NCBI GenBank assembly: GCA_963796225.1
Contig: CAWCLK010000009.1
Coordinates: 127,314-191,313 of the forward strand
DNA from: CAWCLK01 sp963796225
Lineage (GTDB): Bacteria > Actinomycetota > Nitriliruptoria > Nitriliruptorales > Nitriliruptoraceae
Length of the DNA stretch: 64,000 nucleotides
Direction: 5' to 3'
In this document: positions 25,772-34,402 of the stretch, piece after piece
Layout of the letters: every line of letters begins with the position of its first letter
Numbering within the stretch: the first letter of the stretch is position 1
Notes under the pieces: model-generated
What the model saw: only the letters and a program-made list of their open reading frames with translations
Database searches by the model: none
What the model was told of the DNA's origin: nothing
Program-made: the position numbers and the translations under genes

Positions 25772-26263
25772 TCAGCCCTCGGGCTCGAGGGCGAACATGC
25801 GGATGTCGCGGACGCCCTCGGTGGTCTCGCGGTAGGTCTGGTAGCCCGGCCACAGGGCGATCGCCTGCGGCCACACCCGGGCCTGCTCGTCCGGGGACAG
25901 CTGGCGCGCGACCACCGATCGGGCCTCGCCGTGCTCCTCGACCGTGGCGCGCGGGTCGGCGAGCAGGTTCAGGCTCCAGGCCGGGTGCGACTCGCGCCCG
26001 AAGTTCGAGGCGATCACCACGGGCGTGCCGTCGAGGTCGAGGCGTGCCAGCGGGGTCGTGCGCGGCTGCCCGGAGCGCCGCCCCGTCGTGGTCAGCATGA
26101 GCGTGTCGAACAGGAGGTCGGATGCGACGACCCGCCCCCCGGTCAGCCGGTGCAGGACCCGGTCGATCCGCGTCAGGACCTTGGGACCGAGCACGAGCCG
26201 GGCCCACCGCGTGCTGCCGACGCGGCGCAGGCCGCGTCCCACCCGTCCGTTCGGATCCAGCAC
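25772..26263 (-). CDS. F420H2-dependent nitroreductase-family (DDN-like) protein
   Basis: A 163-residue split-barrel protein. LMLTTTGRRSGQPRTTPLAR, then VVIASNFGRESHPAWSLNLL and ATVEEHGEARSVVARQLSPD are the three blocks of the deazaflavin-dependent nitroreductase family of Mycobacterium and relatives, which use reduced F420. The natural substrates are mostly quinones. It is a single gene, separated from fadD3 upstream by about 50 bases of unit boundary and the YczE-like gene downstream in position. It adds to the case that this organism makes F420. Confidence 0.9.
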   Translation of the reverse strand: MLDPNGRVGRGLRRVGSTRWARLVLGPKVLTRIDRVLHRLTGGRVVASDLLFDTLMLTTTGRRSGQPRTTPLARLDLDGTPVVIASNFGRESHPAWSLNLLADPRATVEEHGEARSVVARQLSPDEQARVWPQAIALWPGYQTYRETTEGVRDIRMFALEPEG

Positions 26264-26296
26264 CGTCCCACCCTCGCTCGCTGCGTGGGCGGCAGG

Positions 26297-26950
26297 CTAG
26301 ACGGCGGGCTCGGGCACGGTGTCGGTGGACCGCCCCGGCCGGCGCATCTCGTGGTCGTCCATCGCCAGCCAGCGCAGCGCCAGCTGGACCAGCGGCCCGA
26401 TGCCGACCGTGAACACCACGGTCCCGAGCCCGACGGTCCCGCCCAGGGTCCAACCGATCACGAGCACCGTGGCCTCGATCCCGGCACGGACGGGCCCCAC
26501 GGGCAGGCCACGCCGGGCGAGCCCCGTCATCAGCCCGTCGCGAGGCCCCGGGCCGAGGCCCGCCCCGATGTAGAAGCCCGAGCCGATGGCGACGAGCACC
26601 GGGCCGAGGGCGAGCAGCCCGATACGGGGCGGCAGGGAGGCGATCGGCGGCACCAGCCACAGGGTGAGGTCGACGACCATCCCGATGAGCACGGCGTTGA
26701 GCAGCGTGCCCAGGCCGGGGCGCTCGCGCAGCGGGATCCAGAGCAGCAGCACGGCCAGGCTGGTCAGGATGCTGACCGTGCCGATCGTCAGGGCCGTGTG
26801 CCGGGCCACGCCCTGGTGCAGCACGTCCCAGGGGCTGAGGCCCAGGTCGGCGCGCACCATGCTCGCGATGCCCACGCCGAACAGCACCAGGCCCACCAGC
26901 AGGCGCGGGAGGCGGTGGCGGAGGTCGGTCACGGGGAGCAGCAGCGGCAT
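26297..26950 (-). CDS. YczE/YitT-like integral membrane protein
   Basis: A 217-residue membrane protein with about five to six hydrophobic segments. The conserved points DLGLSPWDVLHQG (after the first span) and GAGLGPGPRDGLMTGLARR (after the fourth) are typical of the YczE family, whose transport substrate is unknown. The ATG at 26950 is taken; an in-frame ATG 30 bases upstream is also possible. It is upstream of and on the same strand as the DDN-like gene, with a 33-base gap, so they may share a transcript. Confidence 0.8.
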   Translation of the reverse strand: MPLLLPVTDLRHRLPRLLVGLVLFGVGIASMVRADLGLSPWDVLHQGVARHTALTIGTVSILTSLAVLLLWIPLRERPGLGTLLNAVLIGMVVDLTLWLVPPIASLPPRIGLLALGPVLVAIGSGFYIGAGLGPGPRDGLMTGLARRGLPVGPVRAGIEATVLVIGWTLGGTVGLGTVVFTVGIGPLVQLALRWLAMDDHEMRRPGRSTDTVPEPAV

Positions 26951-27108
26951 GGCGGTCACGATACGCAGGGTGGACCGCACTGGACCGGACCACCCGTGGG
27001 CCGTGTGGTCGGGGGCCAGGCGCTCAAGCCGACGGCCGTCCGTGCCGACGATCAGAGCAGAGCCCCCAGCGGGCCCGTCCCCCGTGCACCCCTCCCGCGA
27101 GACCCCCC

Positions 27109-27540
27109 ATGTCCGAGCTCACCGCTGCCATGCAGGCCGCCGTCGAGAGCGTCGACGGCGATCGCCGTCGACGCACGCAGGCGGGCCCCCGGACGCAGCT
27201 GCACCCCACGGGTGGGGTCCACCTGCGGGACGAGCACGAGCTGCCGCCGGTCGTCGGACGTCGCGGGCCACAGACCTTCACCGACGCGCTGCGCGAGCAG
27301 TACGGGTCCGTGGTCGCCACCACCTGGACGACGCTGCGCGAGGCCGTGCTGATGGTCACGCTGTTCTGGGTCTCCGCCATCCTGCTGGCGTTCGTCGAGG
27401 TCGAGGGCGCCATCCACGTGCCCGGCGTCGGCGACGCCACCGTGGTCAGCGTCGCCGTCGCGGCCGCCACGGTGCTCCGGGCCGTCCTCGCGGCGGCCAG
27501 CCGTTCGGGTCAGGCCCTCGAGTCGTCCCGCCGGGGCTGA
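27109..27540 (+). CDS. Membrane protein of unknown function
   Basis: A 143-residue protein. The first ~85 residues are polar and Arg-rich (about residues 15-60), followed by two hydrophobic helices (AVLMVTLFWVSAILLAFVEV and a later VVSVAVAAATVLRAVLAAA). No family is recognised. The stop at 27538-27540 abuts the stop of the convergent luciferase-like gene (27541). Confidence 0.7.
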   Translation: MSELTAAMQAAVESVDGDRRRRTQAGPRTQLHPTGGVHLRDEHELPPVVGRRGPQTFTDALREQYGSVVATTWTTLREAVLMVTLFWVSAILLAFVEVEGAIHVPGVGDATVVSVAVAAATVLRAVLAAASRSGQALESSRRG

Positions 27541-28380
27541 TCAGGCCACGCGGGCGAGCACCGCGGCCGTCTCCTCGAGGAAGCGGCGCGCCCCGTCACG
27601 CGACGTGTCCGGCAGGTTGACCACGACCTGGTCGATCCCGAGCTCGGCGAAGTAGCCGAACTTGCCCTCGTCGGGGACCGAGCCGAAGGGCACCACCGGG
27701 AACGCGTCCGGGTCACGCCCCGCGTCGGCCAGGGCCGACCGCAGGCGCGGGATCGCCTCGGACAGGCCCGACCCGCCGATGGGGATCCACCCGTCGCAGG
27801 CCTCCACCAGGAAGGCCAGCGTCTTCGGGCCGAGGCCCGCGCCGAGCCAGACCGGCAGCCGGTCCTGGGCCGGCTTGGGGTGGGCGGCCGACGGTGCCAC
27901 CCGGGCGTGGGTGCCCGCGTACGCCGTCGGCTCGGGCGCCCACAGGGCACGCATCGTCGCCAGCCGGTCCGCGGTCACGGCGCGTCGGTCGCCGAACGCG
28001 ACGCCGTGGTCCGCCAGCTCCTCGACGTTCCACCCGAACCCGATCCCGAGCGTCACCCGCCCCCCGGAGAGGTGGTCGAGGCTGGCCACGGCCTTGGCCG
28101 TGGCGATCGGGTCGCGTTCGGCGGGCAGCGCGACCCCGGTGCCGAGCCGGATGCGCGACGTCGCCTGGGCCGCCGCCGTCAGGGCGACGAAGGGGTCGTA
28201 CAGCCGCCCGTAGGGCTCGGGCAGCGGTTCGCCCATGGGGGCGGGCGTGTCGCGCGAGACCGGGATGTGGGTGTGCTCGGGCACGTACAGCCCGTCGAAG
28301 CCGTGGGCCTCCACCTCGCGGGCGAGCTCGTCCGGGGCGATGGACACGTCGGTGACCATCGCGGTGACACCGATCCTCAT
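27541..28380 (-). CDS. LLM-class F420-dependent oxidoreductase
   Basis: A 279-residue bacterial-luciferase-like TIM barrel. Seen: MRIGVTAMVTDVSIAPDELA, GFDGLYVPEHTHIP, SRIRLGTGVALPAERDPIAT, SLDHLSGGRVTLGIGFGWN. These are the usual F420-contacting regions of the family. Such enzymes are frequent in mycobacterial cholesterol regions, with mostly unknown substrates. The ATG at 28380 overlaps the stop of fadD17 by 4 bases (ATGA), so this is the third gene of the SDR-fadD17-LLM operon driven from the operator at 30859. Confidence 0.88.
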   Translation of the reverse strand: MRIGVTAMVTDVSIAPDELAREVEAHGFDGLYVPEHTHIPVSRDTPAPMGEPLPEPYGRLYDPFVALTAAAQATSRIRLGTGVALPAERDPIATAKAVASLDHLSGGRVTLGIGFGWNVEELADHGVAFGDRRAVTADRLATMRALWAPEPTAYAGTHARVAPSAAHPKPAQDRLPVWLGAGLGPKTLAFLVEACDGWIPIGGSGLSEAIPRLRSALADAGRDPDAFPVVPFGSVPDEGKFGYFAELGIDQVVVNLPDTSRDGARRFLEETAAVLARVA

Positions 28381-30035
28381 GGCTGGCCTCCGGGGTCCAG
28401 GTGGCTGCGCCCCGCCGCGGCGAAGGCCTCGCGCAGGCGGGTGTCGTCGGTCGGGGTGTGCGGGCGGAAGCCGTCGCCGTCGCGGACCCAGGTGTCGGCG
28501 GCGCGCCACCCGGTGGCGCGCAGCTCGCGCCGGGCCACCTTGCCCGTCCCGGTGCGCGGCAGCTCGTCGACGACCCGGACGAACCGCGGCCACCACGTCG
28601 GGGACAGGTCCGGCTGGTCGGCCAGCCACGTCACGAGGTCCGCGACCTCGAGCCCGGCCGCCGGCTCGACGACCAGCACCGCCAGCACCTGGTCGCCCGC
28701 GGTGGGGTCGGGCACGCCGAGCACGACGGCCTCGCGCACCTGCGGGTGGCGGGAGAGGATGCGTTGGACCGGGGCGGCGGCGACGTTCTCGCCCCCGACC
28801 CGCAGCCAGTCGTCGGTCCGCCCCGCGAACCACAGGAACCCGTCGGGGTCGCGGTACCCGAGGTCACCGGAGTGGTACCGGCCGTCCCGGACCCGCGCCG
28901 ACTCGGCCTCGGGGTCCGCCCAGTAGCCCTCGAAGGCGCCCCGCCCCTCGCAGTTCACCAGCTCGCCGACGGCGTCCTCGGCGTTGCGCAGGCGCCCGTC
29001 GGGACCGATGTCGGCCGGGGCGCACTCGCGCCCCGTCACCGGGTCGATCACGCGGACGTCACCGACCGGCACGCCGAGCGCCCCGGGCGGCGTCTGCGGC
29101 GTGCGCACCACCGAGATCCCGCCCTCGGTGGACCCGTACGCGTCGAGCACCCGGCAGCCGAACCGCTCGCCGAAGGCCGCGACGTCCGCGGGCGCGCCCT
29201 CGTTGCCGAACACCACGCGCAGCGGCAGGTCGGCGTCGTCGGGGCGGGGCGGCTGGGCCAGCACGTAGCTGAGCGGTGTGCCCACGTAGTTGGCGTACGT
29301 CGCGCCGTACCGCCGGACGTCGGCGAGGAACCCCGAGGCGGAGAACCGCGGTGCGATCGCCAGGGTCGCCCCGACCGCCAGGGTCGGCGCCCAGCCCGCG
29401 ATGATGGCGTTCGAGTGGAACAGCGGCATGCACACGTAGGTCGTGTCGTCGGCGGTCAGCTCGACCAGCAGCGGGACCACCGACCCCTGGTACGCGATCT
29501 TGCCCGTGGAGCACACCACGGCCTTGGGTGCCGAGGTCGTCCCCGAGGTCAGCACGAGCACGAAGGGATCGTCCGCACCGCCCGGGGCGTCGGGCAGCGG
29601 GGCGTCGGCGTGGGGCGCCAGGGCGTCCTGCCAGGCCCCGCTCGTGACGTCGACGACCGGGACCCCGCCGAGGTCCAGCCCGTCCAGGAGCGGGGCGAGC
29701 TCGGGCTCGACCAGCACCACGTCGCAGGCCGTGTGGGCCACGTCGCGGGCCAGCTCCGCCCCGCGACGGGTCGGGTTCAGCCCGACCAGCACGGCGTCGG
29801 ACAGGGCCGCGGCACCGAGCAGCCACACGTACTCGGGGCGGTTGGCCATCAGCACGCCGACGTGCGCGCGGTCGCGGTCGGCGTCGCGGGGCGCGACCGC
29901 GTCCATCCAGCCGGCGCGAACGCGTGCGGCGTCGACCACCTCCCGCCAGGTCCACGTGTCGTCCTCGTACCGCAGGCCCGGACGGTCGTCCTCGGCGCGG
30001 GCGAGCAGCAGGTCACCGACGGTCGGGGCGGTCAC
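28377..30035 (-). CDS. fadD17: FadD17-type steroid/fatty acyl-CoA ligase
   Basis: A 552-residue adenylate-forming enzyme. The P-loop is VLTSGTTSAPKAVVCSTGK; YVCMPLFHSNAIIAGWAPTL, DVRRYGATYANYVGTPLSYV, ADLPLRVVFGNEGAP and LDAYGSTEGGISVVRTPQTP match FadD17 of Mycobacterium as I know it almost block by block. The C-terminal LPRTGTGKVARREL carries the catalytic lysine. FadD17 is thought to activate a steroid or acyl side-chain acid. The GTG start at 30035 overlaps the stop of the upstream SDR (GTGA), and the stop overlaps the LLM start, so the three genes are translationally coupled. Confidence 0.85.
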   Translation of the reverse strand: MTAPTVGDLLLARAEDDRPGLRYEDDTWTWREVVDAARVRAGWMDAVAPRDADRDRAHVGVLMANRPEYVWLLGAAALSDAVLVGLNPTRRGAELARDVAHTACDVVLVEPELAPLLDGLDLGGVPVVDVTSGAWQDALAPHADAPLPDAPGGADDPFVLVLTSGTTSAPKAVVCSTGKIAYQGSVVPLLVELTADDTTYVCMPLFHSNAIIAGWAPTLAVGATLAIAPRFSASGFLADVRRYGATYANYVGTPLSYVLAQPPRPDDADLPLRVVFGNEGAPADVAAFGERFGCRVLDAYGSTEGGISVVRTPQTPPGALGVPVGDVRVIDPVTGRECAPADIGPDGRLRNAEDAVGELVNCEGRGAFEGYWADPEAESARVRDGRYHSGDLGYRDPDGFLWFAGRTDDWLRVGGENVAAAPVQRILSRHPQVREAVVLGVPDPTAGDQVLAVLVVEPAAGLEVADLVTWLADQPDLSPTWWPRFVRVVDELPRTGTGKVARRELRATGWRAADTWVRDGDGFRPHTPTDDTRLREAFAAAGRSHLDPGGQP

Positions 30036-30821
30036 GAGCCCTCCTCGGCCACGGCACGGTCGTAGGCGGTGCGGAACGCCGGCCACTCGCCCCCGCCGTC
30101 GAGCACGAGGTTGCTGCCGGTGGCGTAGGCCGCGTCGGGCGACGCCATCCACACGCAGGCGGCCCCGATCTCGTCCGGTGTCCCGAAGCGACCGGCGGGC
30201 ACGGTGCCCTCGACCGCGTCGCGCACCGCCCCGGTGCCGTAGTGGTCGTCCGCCTGCGCGGTCGCCACGAGTCCCGGCGTCACCGCCACGACCCGGACGC
30301 GCGGCGCCCACTCGATCGCCAGGGTGCGGGTGAGGTTGAGAAGGCCCGCCTTGGCCGCGCCGTACGCCGCGGTGCCCGGGCGAGGGACGCAGCCCCGACA
30401 CCGAGCAGATGTTGACCACGACCCCGCCGTCGTCCTGCTCCTGCATCACGGCGTTGGCCGCCTGCGCGCAGGTGAACGCGGCGGTGAGGTTGAGGTCCAC
30501 GACGGCGGAGAAGAACCGCGGGGACACCGTGGCCGCGTCTGCCGGCGGCGAGCCGCCCGCGTTGTTCACCAGCACGTCGAGCCGCCCGTGGTCGGCCACG
30601 ATCCCGGCGACGAGCTCGCCGACCTGGTCACGGTCGCGGACGTCGCAGGCACGGAACTCCACCACGCGCCCCGCCGCCCCGGGCAGGTCGTCGGGGGCCG
30701 ACCGACCGCAGGCGACCACGGTCGCCCCGTCCCGCAGGAACCGGGCGCTGATGCCCGCCCCGATGCCCTTGCCCCCGCCGGTCACCAGCACCACGCGCGT
30801 GTCCGGTGTCGTCGCAGCCAC
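30032..30821 (-). CDS. Short-chain dehydrogenase/reductase, one frameshift
   Basis: About 262 residues once an extra base near 30376-30380 is removed. The N-terminal frame has the cofactor motif VTGGGKGIGAGIS and LDVLVNNAGG; the second frame continues with the active site TAAYGAAKAGLLNLTRTLA and ends GSNLVLDGGGEWPAFRTAYD. An SDR of this kind stands beside echA20-ipdAB in mycobacteria (Rv3548c/Rv3549c region), where it belongs to the C/D-ring pathway. The start is a GTG at 30821, 38 bases from the shared operator. First gene of the operon with fadD17 and an LLM gene. Confidence 0.85.
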
Positions 30822-30858
30822 GTTGTCGCGCTCCCGCCCTGTCGGTTACGGTCACCAT

Positions 30859-30877
30859 ATCTGACGGACCGTCAGAT
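30859..30877. promoter_or_regulatory. Steroid-regulon operator, site 2 (divergent promoter)
   Basis: ATCTGACGGACCGTCAGAT, a perfect 9+1+9 palindrome and the best copy of the family. It lies between the divergent SDR-fadD17-LLM operon and the echA20-ipdABC operon, 20 bases from the echA20 ATG and 38 from the SDR GTG, so one bound regulator could control both directions. Confidence 0.85.
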
Positions 30878-30896
30878 CCTCACAGTGGGAGGCGCC

Positions 30897-31655
30897 ATGG
30901 CCATCACGACGCAGGTCCACGACGGCGTGGCCGAGGTGGTGGTCGACCGCCCGCCCGTCAACGCCCTGCCCGTGGCCGACTGGTTCGCCCTGGCCGAGGC
31001 GATCACGGTCGCGGGGCGCGAGCCGTCGACCCGCTGTGTCGTGCTCCGTGCCGAGGGCAAGGGGTTCAACGCCGGCGTCGACGTGAAGGAGCTCGCCGAG
31101 GACGACACCCACGCCTCGCTCGTCGGCGTGAACCGCGGCTGCTTCGCCGCCTTCGCCGCCGTGTACGACTGCGAGGTCCCGGTGATCGCCGCCGTGCAGG
31201 GCTTCTGCGTGGGGGGCGGCATCGGCCTCGTGGGCAACGCCGACATCATCATCGCCAGCGAGGACGCCACCTTCGGACTGCCCGAGGTCGACCGCGGGGC
31301 GCTCGGTGCCGCCACACACCTGGCCCGGCTGGTCCCCCAGCACCGCATGCGCCAGATGGTCTACACGTGCGAGCCGGCCACCGCCGCCGAGCTGCACGCG
31401 TACGGCTCGGTGTACCGGGTGGTCCCACGCGAGCAGCTGCGCGACGCCGCGATGGAGGTCGCCGCCGGCCTGGCCCGCAAGTCCCCCACGATCCTGCGCG
31501 CGGCCAAGGCGTCGCTGAACGGCATCGACCCCGTCGACGTCAAGCGCTCCTACCGGTTCGAGCAGGGCTTCACCTACGAGCTGACCGTGGCGGGCGTGGC
31601 CGACGAGGCACGCGAGGCCTTCGTCCAGAAGCGCGACGCGGAGTTCGACCGATGA
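30897..31655 (+). CDS. echA20: Steroid ring hydrolase EchA20 (crotonase fold)
   Basis: A 252-residue crotonase. GKGFNAGVDVKELAEDD and GFCVGGGIGLVGNADIIIAS are the oxyanion-hole regions, and FGLPEVDRGALGAATHLARL and SYRFEQGFTYELTVAGVADE match mycobacterial EchA20 closely. EchA20 hydrolyses one of the last two steroid rings as a CoA thioester, feeding IpdAB. GGGAGG precedes the ATG at 30897. The stop overlaps the ipdA start (ATGA). The operator at 30859-30877 lies directly upstream. Confidence 0.93.
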   Translation: MAITTQVHDGVAEVVVDRPPVNALPVADWFALAEAITVAGREPSTRCVVLRAEGKGFNAGVDVKELAEDDTHASLVGVNRGCFAAFAAVYDCEVPVIAAVQGFCVGGGIGLVGNADIIIASEDATFGLPEVDRGALGAATHLARLVPQHRMRQMVYTCEPATAAELHAYGSVYRVVPREQLRDAAMEVAAGLARKSPTILRAAKASLNGIDPVDVKRSYRFEQGFTYELTVAGVADEAREAFVQKRDAEFDR

Positions 31656-32527
31656 CCGATGCCCGCGACAAGTCCCTCACCCACGACGCGGTCGTGGACC
31701 AGCTCGAGTCCGGCATGACGCTGGGCATCGGTGGCTGGGGCTCACGCCGCAAGCCGATGTCGCTGGTCCGTGCCATCGCCCGGTCGTCGCTGACCGACCT
31801 CACCGTCGTCTCCTACGGCGGCCCCGACGTCGGGCTGCTGTGCGCGACCGGCAAGGTCCGCAAGGTCGTCTACGGCTTCGTGTCGCTGGACTCCATCCCC
31901 CTCGAACCCCACTTCCGCGCCGCCCGGCAGTCCGGTGCCGTGGAGGCGGAGGAGTACGACGAGGGGATGTTCTACTGGGGGCTCTTCGCCGCGGCGAACC
32001 GCCTGCCGTTCCTGCCGACCCGCGCAGGGCTCGGGTCGTCGGTGATGGAGGTCAACCCGTCGCTGCGCACGGTCGCCGACCCGTACGGCGGTGACGAGCT
32101 GGTGGCGATGCCGGCCCTGCGGCTCGACGCCGCGATCGTCCACATGAACCGGGCGGACACCCGCGGCAACGCCAGCTACCTCGGGCCCGACCTGTACTTC
32201 GACGACCTGTTCCTGCTGGCGGCGGACCGCCGGTTCGTCTCCGCCGAGCGGGTGGTGCCCACCGAGGCGCTGCTCGACGAGGGCTCGATCCACACGCTGC
32301 GGGTCAACCGGTCCATGGTCGACGGCGTGGTCGCGGCACCCAACGGGGCGCACTTCACCTCGTGCGAGCCCGACCACGGGCGCGACGAGGCGTTCCAGCG
32401 GCTGTACGCCCGGACCGCGAAGGACCCCGACGCCTGGGCCGACTTCCGGACCCGGTTCGTCGACGTCGACGAGGACACCTACCAGGCCAACGTGCGAGCC
32501 CTCGCCGAGCAGGAGCAGCGGGCATGA
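31652..32527 (+). CDS. ipdA: IpdA, alpha subunit of steroid ring hydrolase (CoA-transferase fold)
   Basis: A 291-residue protein, the same length as mycobacterial IpdA. It shows the class I CoA-transferase fold (LESGMTLGIGGWGSRRKPMS, LTVVSYGGPDVGLLCATGKV). IpdA forms a heterotetramer with IpdB and cleaves COCHEA-CoA, opening the last carbocycle of the steroid nucleus by a retro-Claisen-like hydrolysis rather than CoA transfer. Other visible blocks are VEAEEYDEGMFYWGLFAAAN and FDDLFLLAADRRFVSAERVV. Start and stop both overlap the neighbouring genes by four bases (ATGA), which ensures coupled synthesis of the pair. Confidence 0.93.
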   Translation: MTDARDKSLTHDAVVDQLESGMTLGIGGWGSRRKPMSLVRAIARSSLTDLTVVSYGGPDVGLLCATGKVRKVVYGFVSLDSIPLEPHFRAARQSGAVEAEEYDEGMFYWGLFAAANRLPFLPTRAGLGSSVMEVNPSLRTVADPYGGDELVAMPALRLDAAIVHMNRADTRGNASYLGPDLYFDDLFLLAADRRFVSAERVVPTEALLDEGSIHTLRVNRSMVDGVVAAPNGAHFTSCEPDHGRDEAFQRLYARTAKDPDAWADFRTRFVDVDEDTYQANVRALAEQEQRA

Positions 32528-33286
32528 CCCTCCCCGAGATCGCCGACGTCTGCGTCCTCGCCTGCGCGGAGGCCTTCCGCGGCGACGCCGACCGGGTGGT
32601 GTCGCCCATGGGCACGATCCCCCGGCTCGGGGCGCTGCTGGCCAAGGCCACCTTCGAACCCGACCTGCTGCTGACCGACGGCGAAGCCCGCATCCTGCGT
32701 GACCCCGTGCCGCTCGGGCGCCGAACCCGACGCGGTCACCGAGGGCTGGCTGCCGTTCCGCGAGGTGTTCCAGGTCCTCAACGCGGGACGGCGCCACGTG
32801 ATGATGGGCGCGTCGCAGCTCGACCGGTTCGGCAACCAGAACATCTCCGCCATCGGCGACTGGAAGCAGCCGACCGTGCAGCTGCTCGGCTCGCGCGGGG
32901 CGCCCGGCAACACGATCAACCACACCACCTCCTACTGGCTCGCCTCGCAGTCCCCGCGCGTCCTGGTCGAGCACGTCGACTTCGTGTCCGGCATCGGCAC
33001 CGACCGCGCCGCTCGCGTGGGCGCCCCCGACCACGAGCTGCGCGTCGTGGTGACCGACCTGGCCGTGCTCGACCTGCAGGGTCCCGACGGGACGCTGCGC
33101 ATCGTGTCCACCCACCCCGGGGTGGACGTCGACGCGGTCCAGGCCGCGTCCGCGTTCCCGCTGGCCGTCGCCGACGACGTGACCACCACCGCGACCCCGT
33201 CCGCCGAGCAGCAGGCGTGCATCGACCGGTTCGACCCGCGCGGTGCCCGGTACCGCGAGGTCCCGCGTCGCACCGCCGAGGACTGA
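32524..33286 (+). CDS. ipdB: IpdB, beta subunit of steroid ring hydrolase, one frameshift
   Basis: About 253 residues when one extra base at 32713 is ignored. Frame 1 gives MTLPEIADVCVLACAEAFRG...LLTDGEARILRDPVP and frame 2 continues SGAEPDAVTEGWLPFREVFQ, RRHVMMGASQLDRFGNQNIS and VEHVDFVSGIGTDRAARVG, the beta-subunit pattern of class I CoA-transferase-like enzymes. It partners IpdA. Overlap with ipdA (ATGA) and a 3-base gap to ipdC show a single operon. Both segments keep full coding bias, so the break is more likely a sequence error than a dead gene. Confidence 0.9.
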
Positions 33287-33289
33287 TCC

Positions 33290-34381
33290 ATGCACCCCGC
33301 GCTGCACACCTCCCTCTGCGACCTCGTGGGGGTCCGCGTCCCGATCGTGCAGACGGGCATGGGCTGGGTCGCGGGGCCCCGCCTGGTCGCGGCCACCGCG
33401 AACGCGGGCGGACTGGGGATCCTCGCCGGCGCGACGATGACCTTCGACCAGCTCGCCGACGCGATCGACGAGGTCCGGGCGCGGACCGATGCCCCGTTCG
33501 GCGTGAACCTGCGGGCCGACGCCCCCGACGCCACCGACCGGATCGACCTGCTGATCGACCGGGGCGTGCGGGTCGGGTCCTTCGCGCTGGCGCCGAAGGC
33601 CGACCTGATCGCCCGGCTCAAGGACGCGGGCATCGTGGTGATGCCGTCCGTGGGGCGCCGCCGCCACGCCGAGAAGGTCGTGGCCATGGGTGCCGACGCC
33701 GTGCTCGTGCAGGGGGGCGAGGGTGGCGGCCACACGGGCGACGTCCCCACCTCGCTCCTCCTCCCCCAGGTCGTCGACGCCGTCGACGTCCCCGTCGTGG
33801 CCGCGGGCGGGTTCTTCGACGGTCGCGGGCTGGTCGCCGCCCTGGCCTACGGCGCCGCCGGGATCGCCATGGGGACCCGCTTCCTCCTGACCAGCGATTC
33901 GACGGTGCCCGACGAGGTCAAGGCCGTCTACCTCGGGCGCCAGGTCGGCGACACCGTGCGCACCCGCAAGGTCGACGGCGTCCCGCACCGCGTCCTGCGG
34001 ACCGACCTGGTCGAGGGCCTGGAGTCCGACGGGGCGCTGCGAGGGCTGGTCCGGGCCGTCCGCAACGCACTGGCGTTCCGTCGCCTCACGGGCCAGTCGC
34101 TGGCCTCGATGGCACGGGAGGGGCTGGCCATGAAGCGCCGCCAGGAGCTCACCTGGAGCCAGGTCATCGTCGCCGCCAACACGCCCATGCTCCTGAAGGC
34201 CGCGATGGTCGACGGCCGCCCCGACCTCGGCGTGATGTCGAGCGGCCAGGTCGTGGGGATGATCGACGACCTGCCCACCGTCGCGGAGCTCGTCGACCGC
34301 GTCGTCGCGGAGGCCGAGACGACGCTGTCGCGGCTGGCCGCGGGCCCGAACACGGCCGGTGTACGGAGTCGTCCGTCCTGA
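33290..34381 (+). CDS. ipdC: IpdC-type flavin-dependent reductase (nitronate monooxygenase-like)
   Basis: A 363-residue FMN TIM barrel of the nitronate monooxygenase/enoyl reductase superfamily. Seen: VPIVQTGMGWVAGPRLVAAT, AGGLGILAGATMTFDQLADA, the flavin phosphate loop VQGGEGGGHTGDV, VPVVAAGGFFDGRGLVAALA and AAGIAMGTRFLLTSDS. In mycobacteria the ipdC gene follows ipdAB directly and its product acts on the CoA ester of HIP during ring-C/D opening. Gene order, spacing and length agree. Last gene of the echA20 operon. Confidence 0.88.
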   Translation: MHPALHTSLCDLVGVRVPIVQTGMGWVAGPRLVAATANAGGLGILAGATMTFDQLADAIDEVRARTDAPFGVNLRADAPDATDRIDLLIDRGVRVGSFALAPKADLIARLKDAGIVVMPSVGRRRHAEKVVAMGADAVLVQGGEGGGHTGDVPTSLLLPQVVDAVDVPVVAAGGFFDGRGLVAALAYGAAGIAMGTRFLLTSDSTVPDEVKAVYLGRQVGDTVRTRKVDGVPHRVLRTDLVEGLESDGALRGLVRAVRNALAFRRLTGQSLASMAREGLAMKRRQELTWSQVIVAANTPMLLKAAMVDGRPDLGVMSSGQVVGMIDDLPTVAELVDRVVAEAETTLSRLAAGPNTAGVRSRPS

Positions 34382-34402
34382 GCCCTAGGCTCGGTTCCTG
34401 AC

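Noticed and set aside
28377..30821. A natural SDR-FadD17 fusion protein (one long open frame)
   Set aside because: The frame is joined only because of the base error near 30378. The correct SDR C-terminus lies in another frame and ends with a stop overlapping the fadD17 GTG start.
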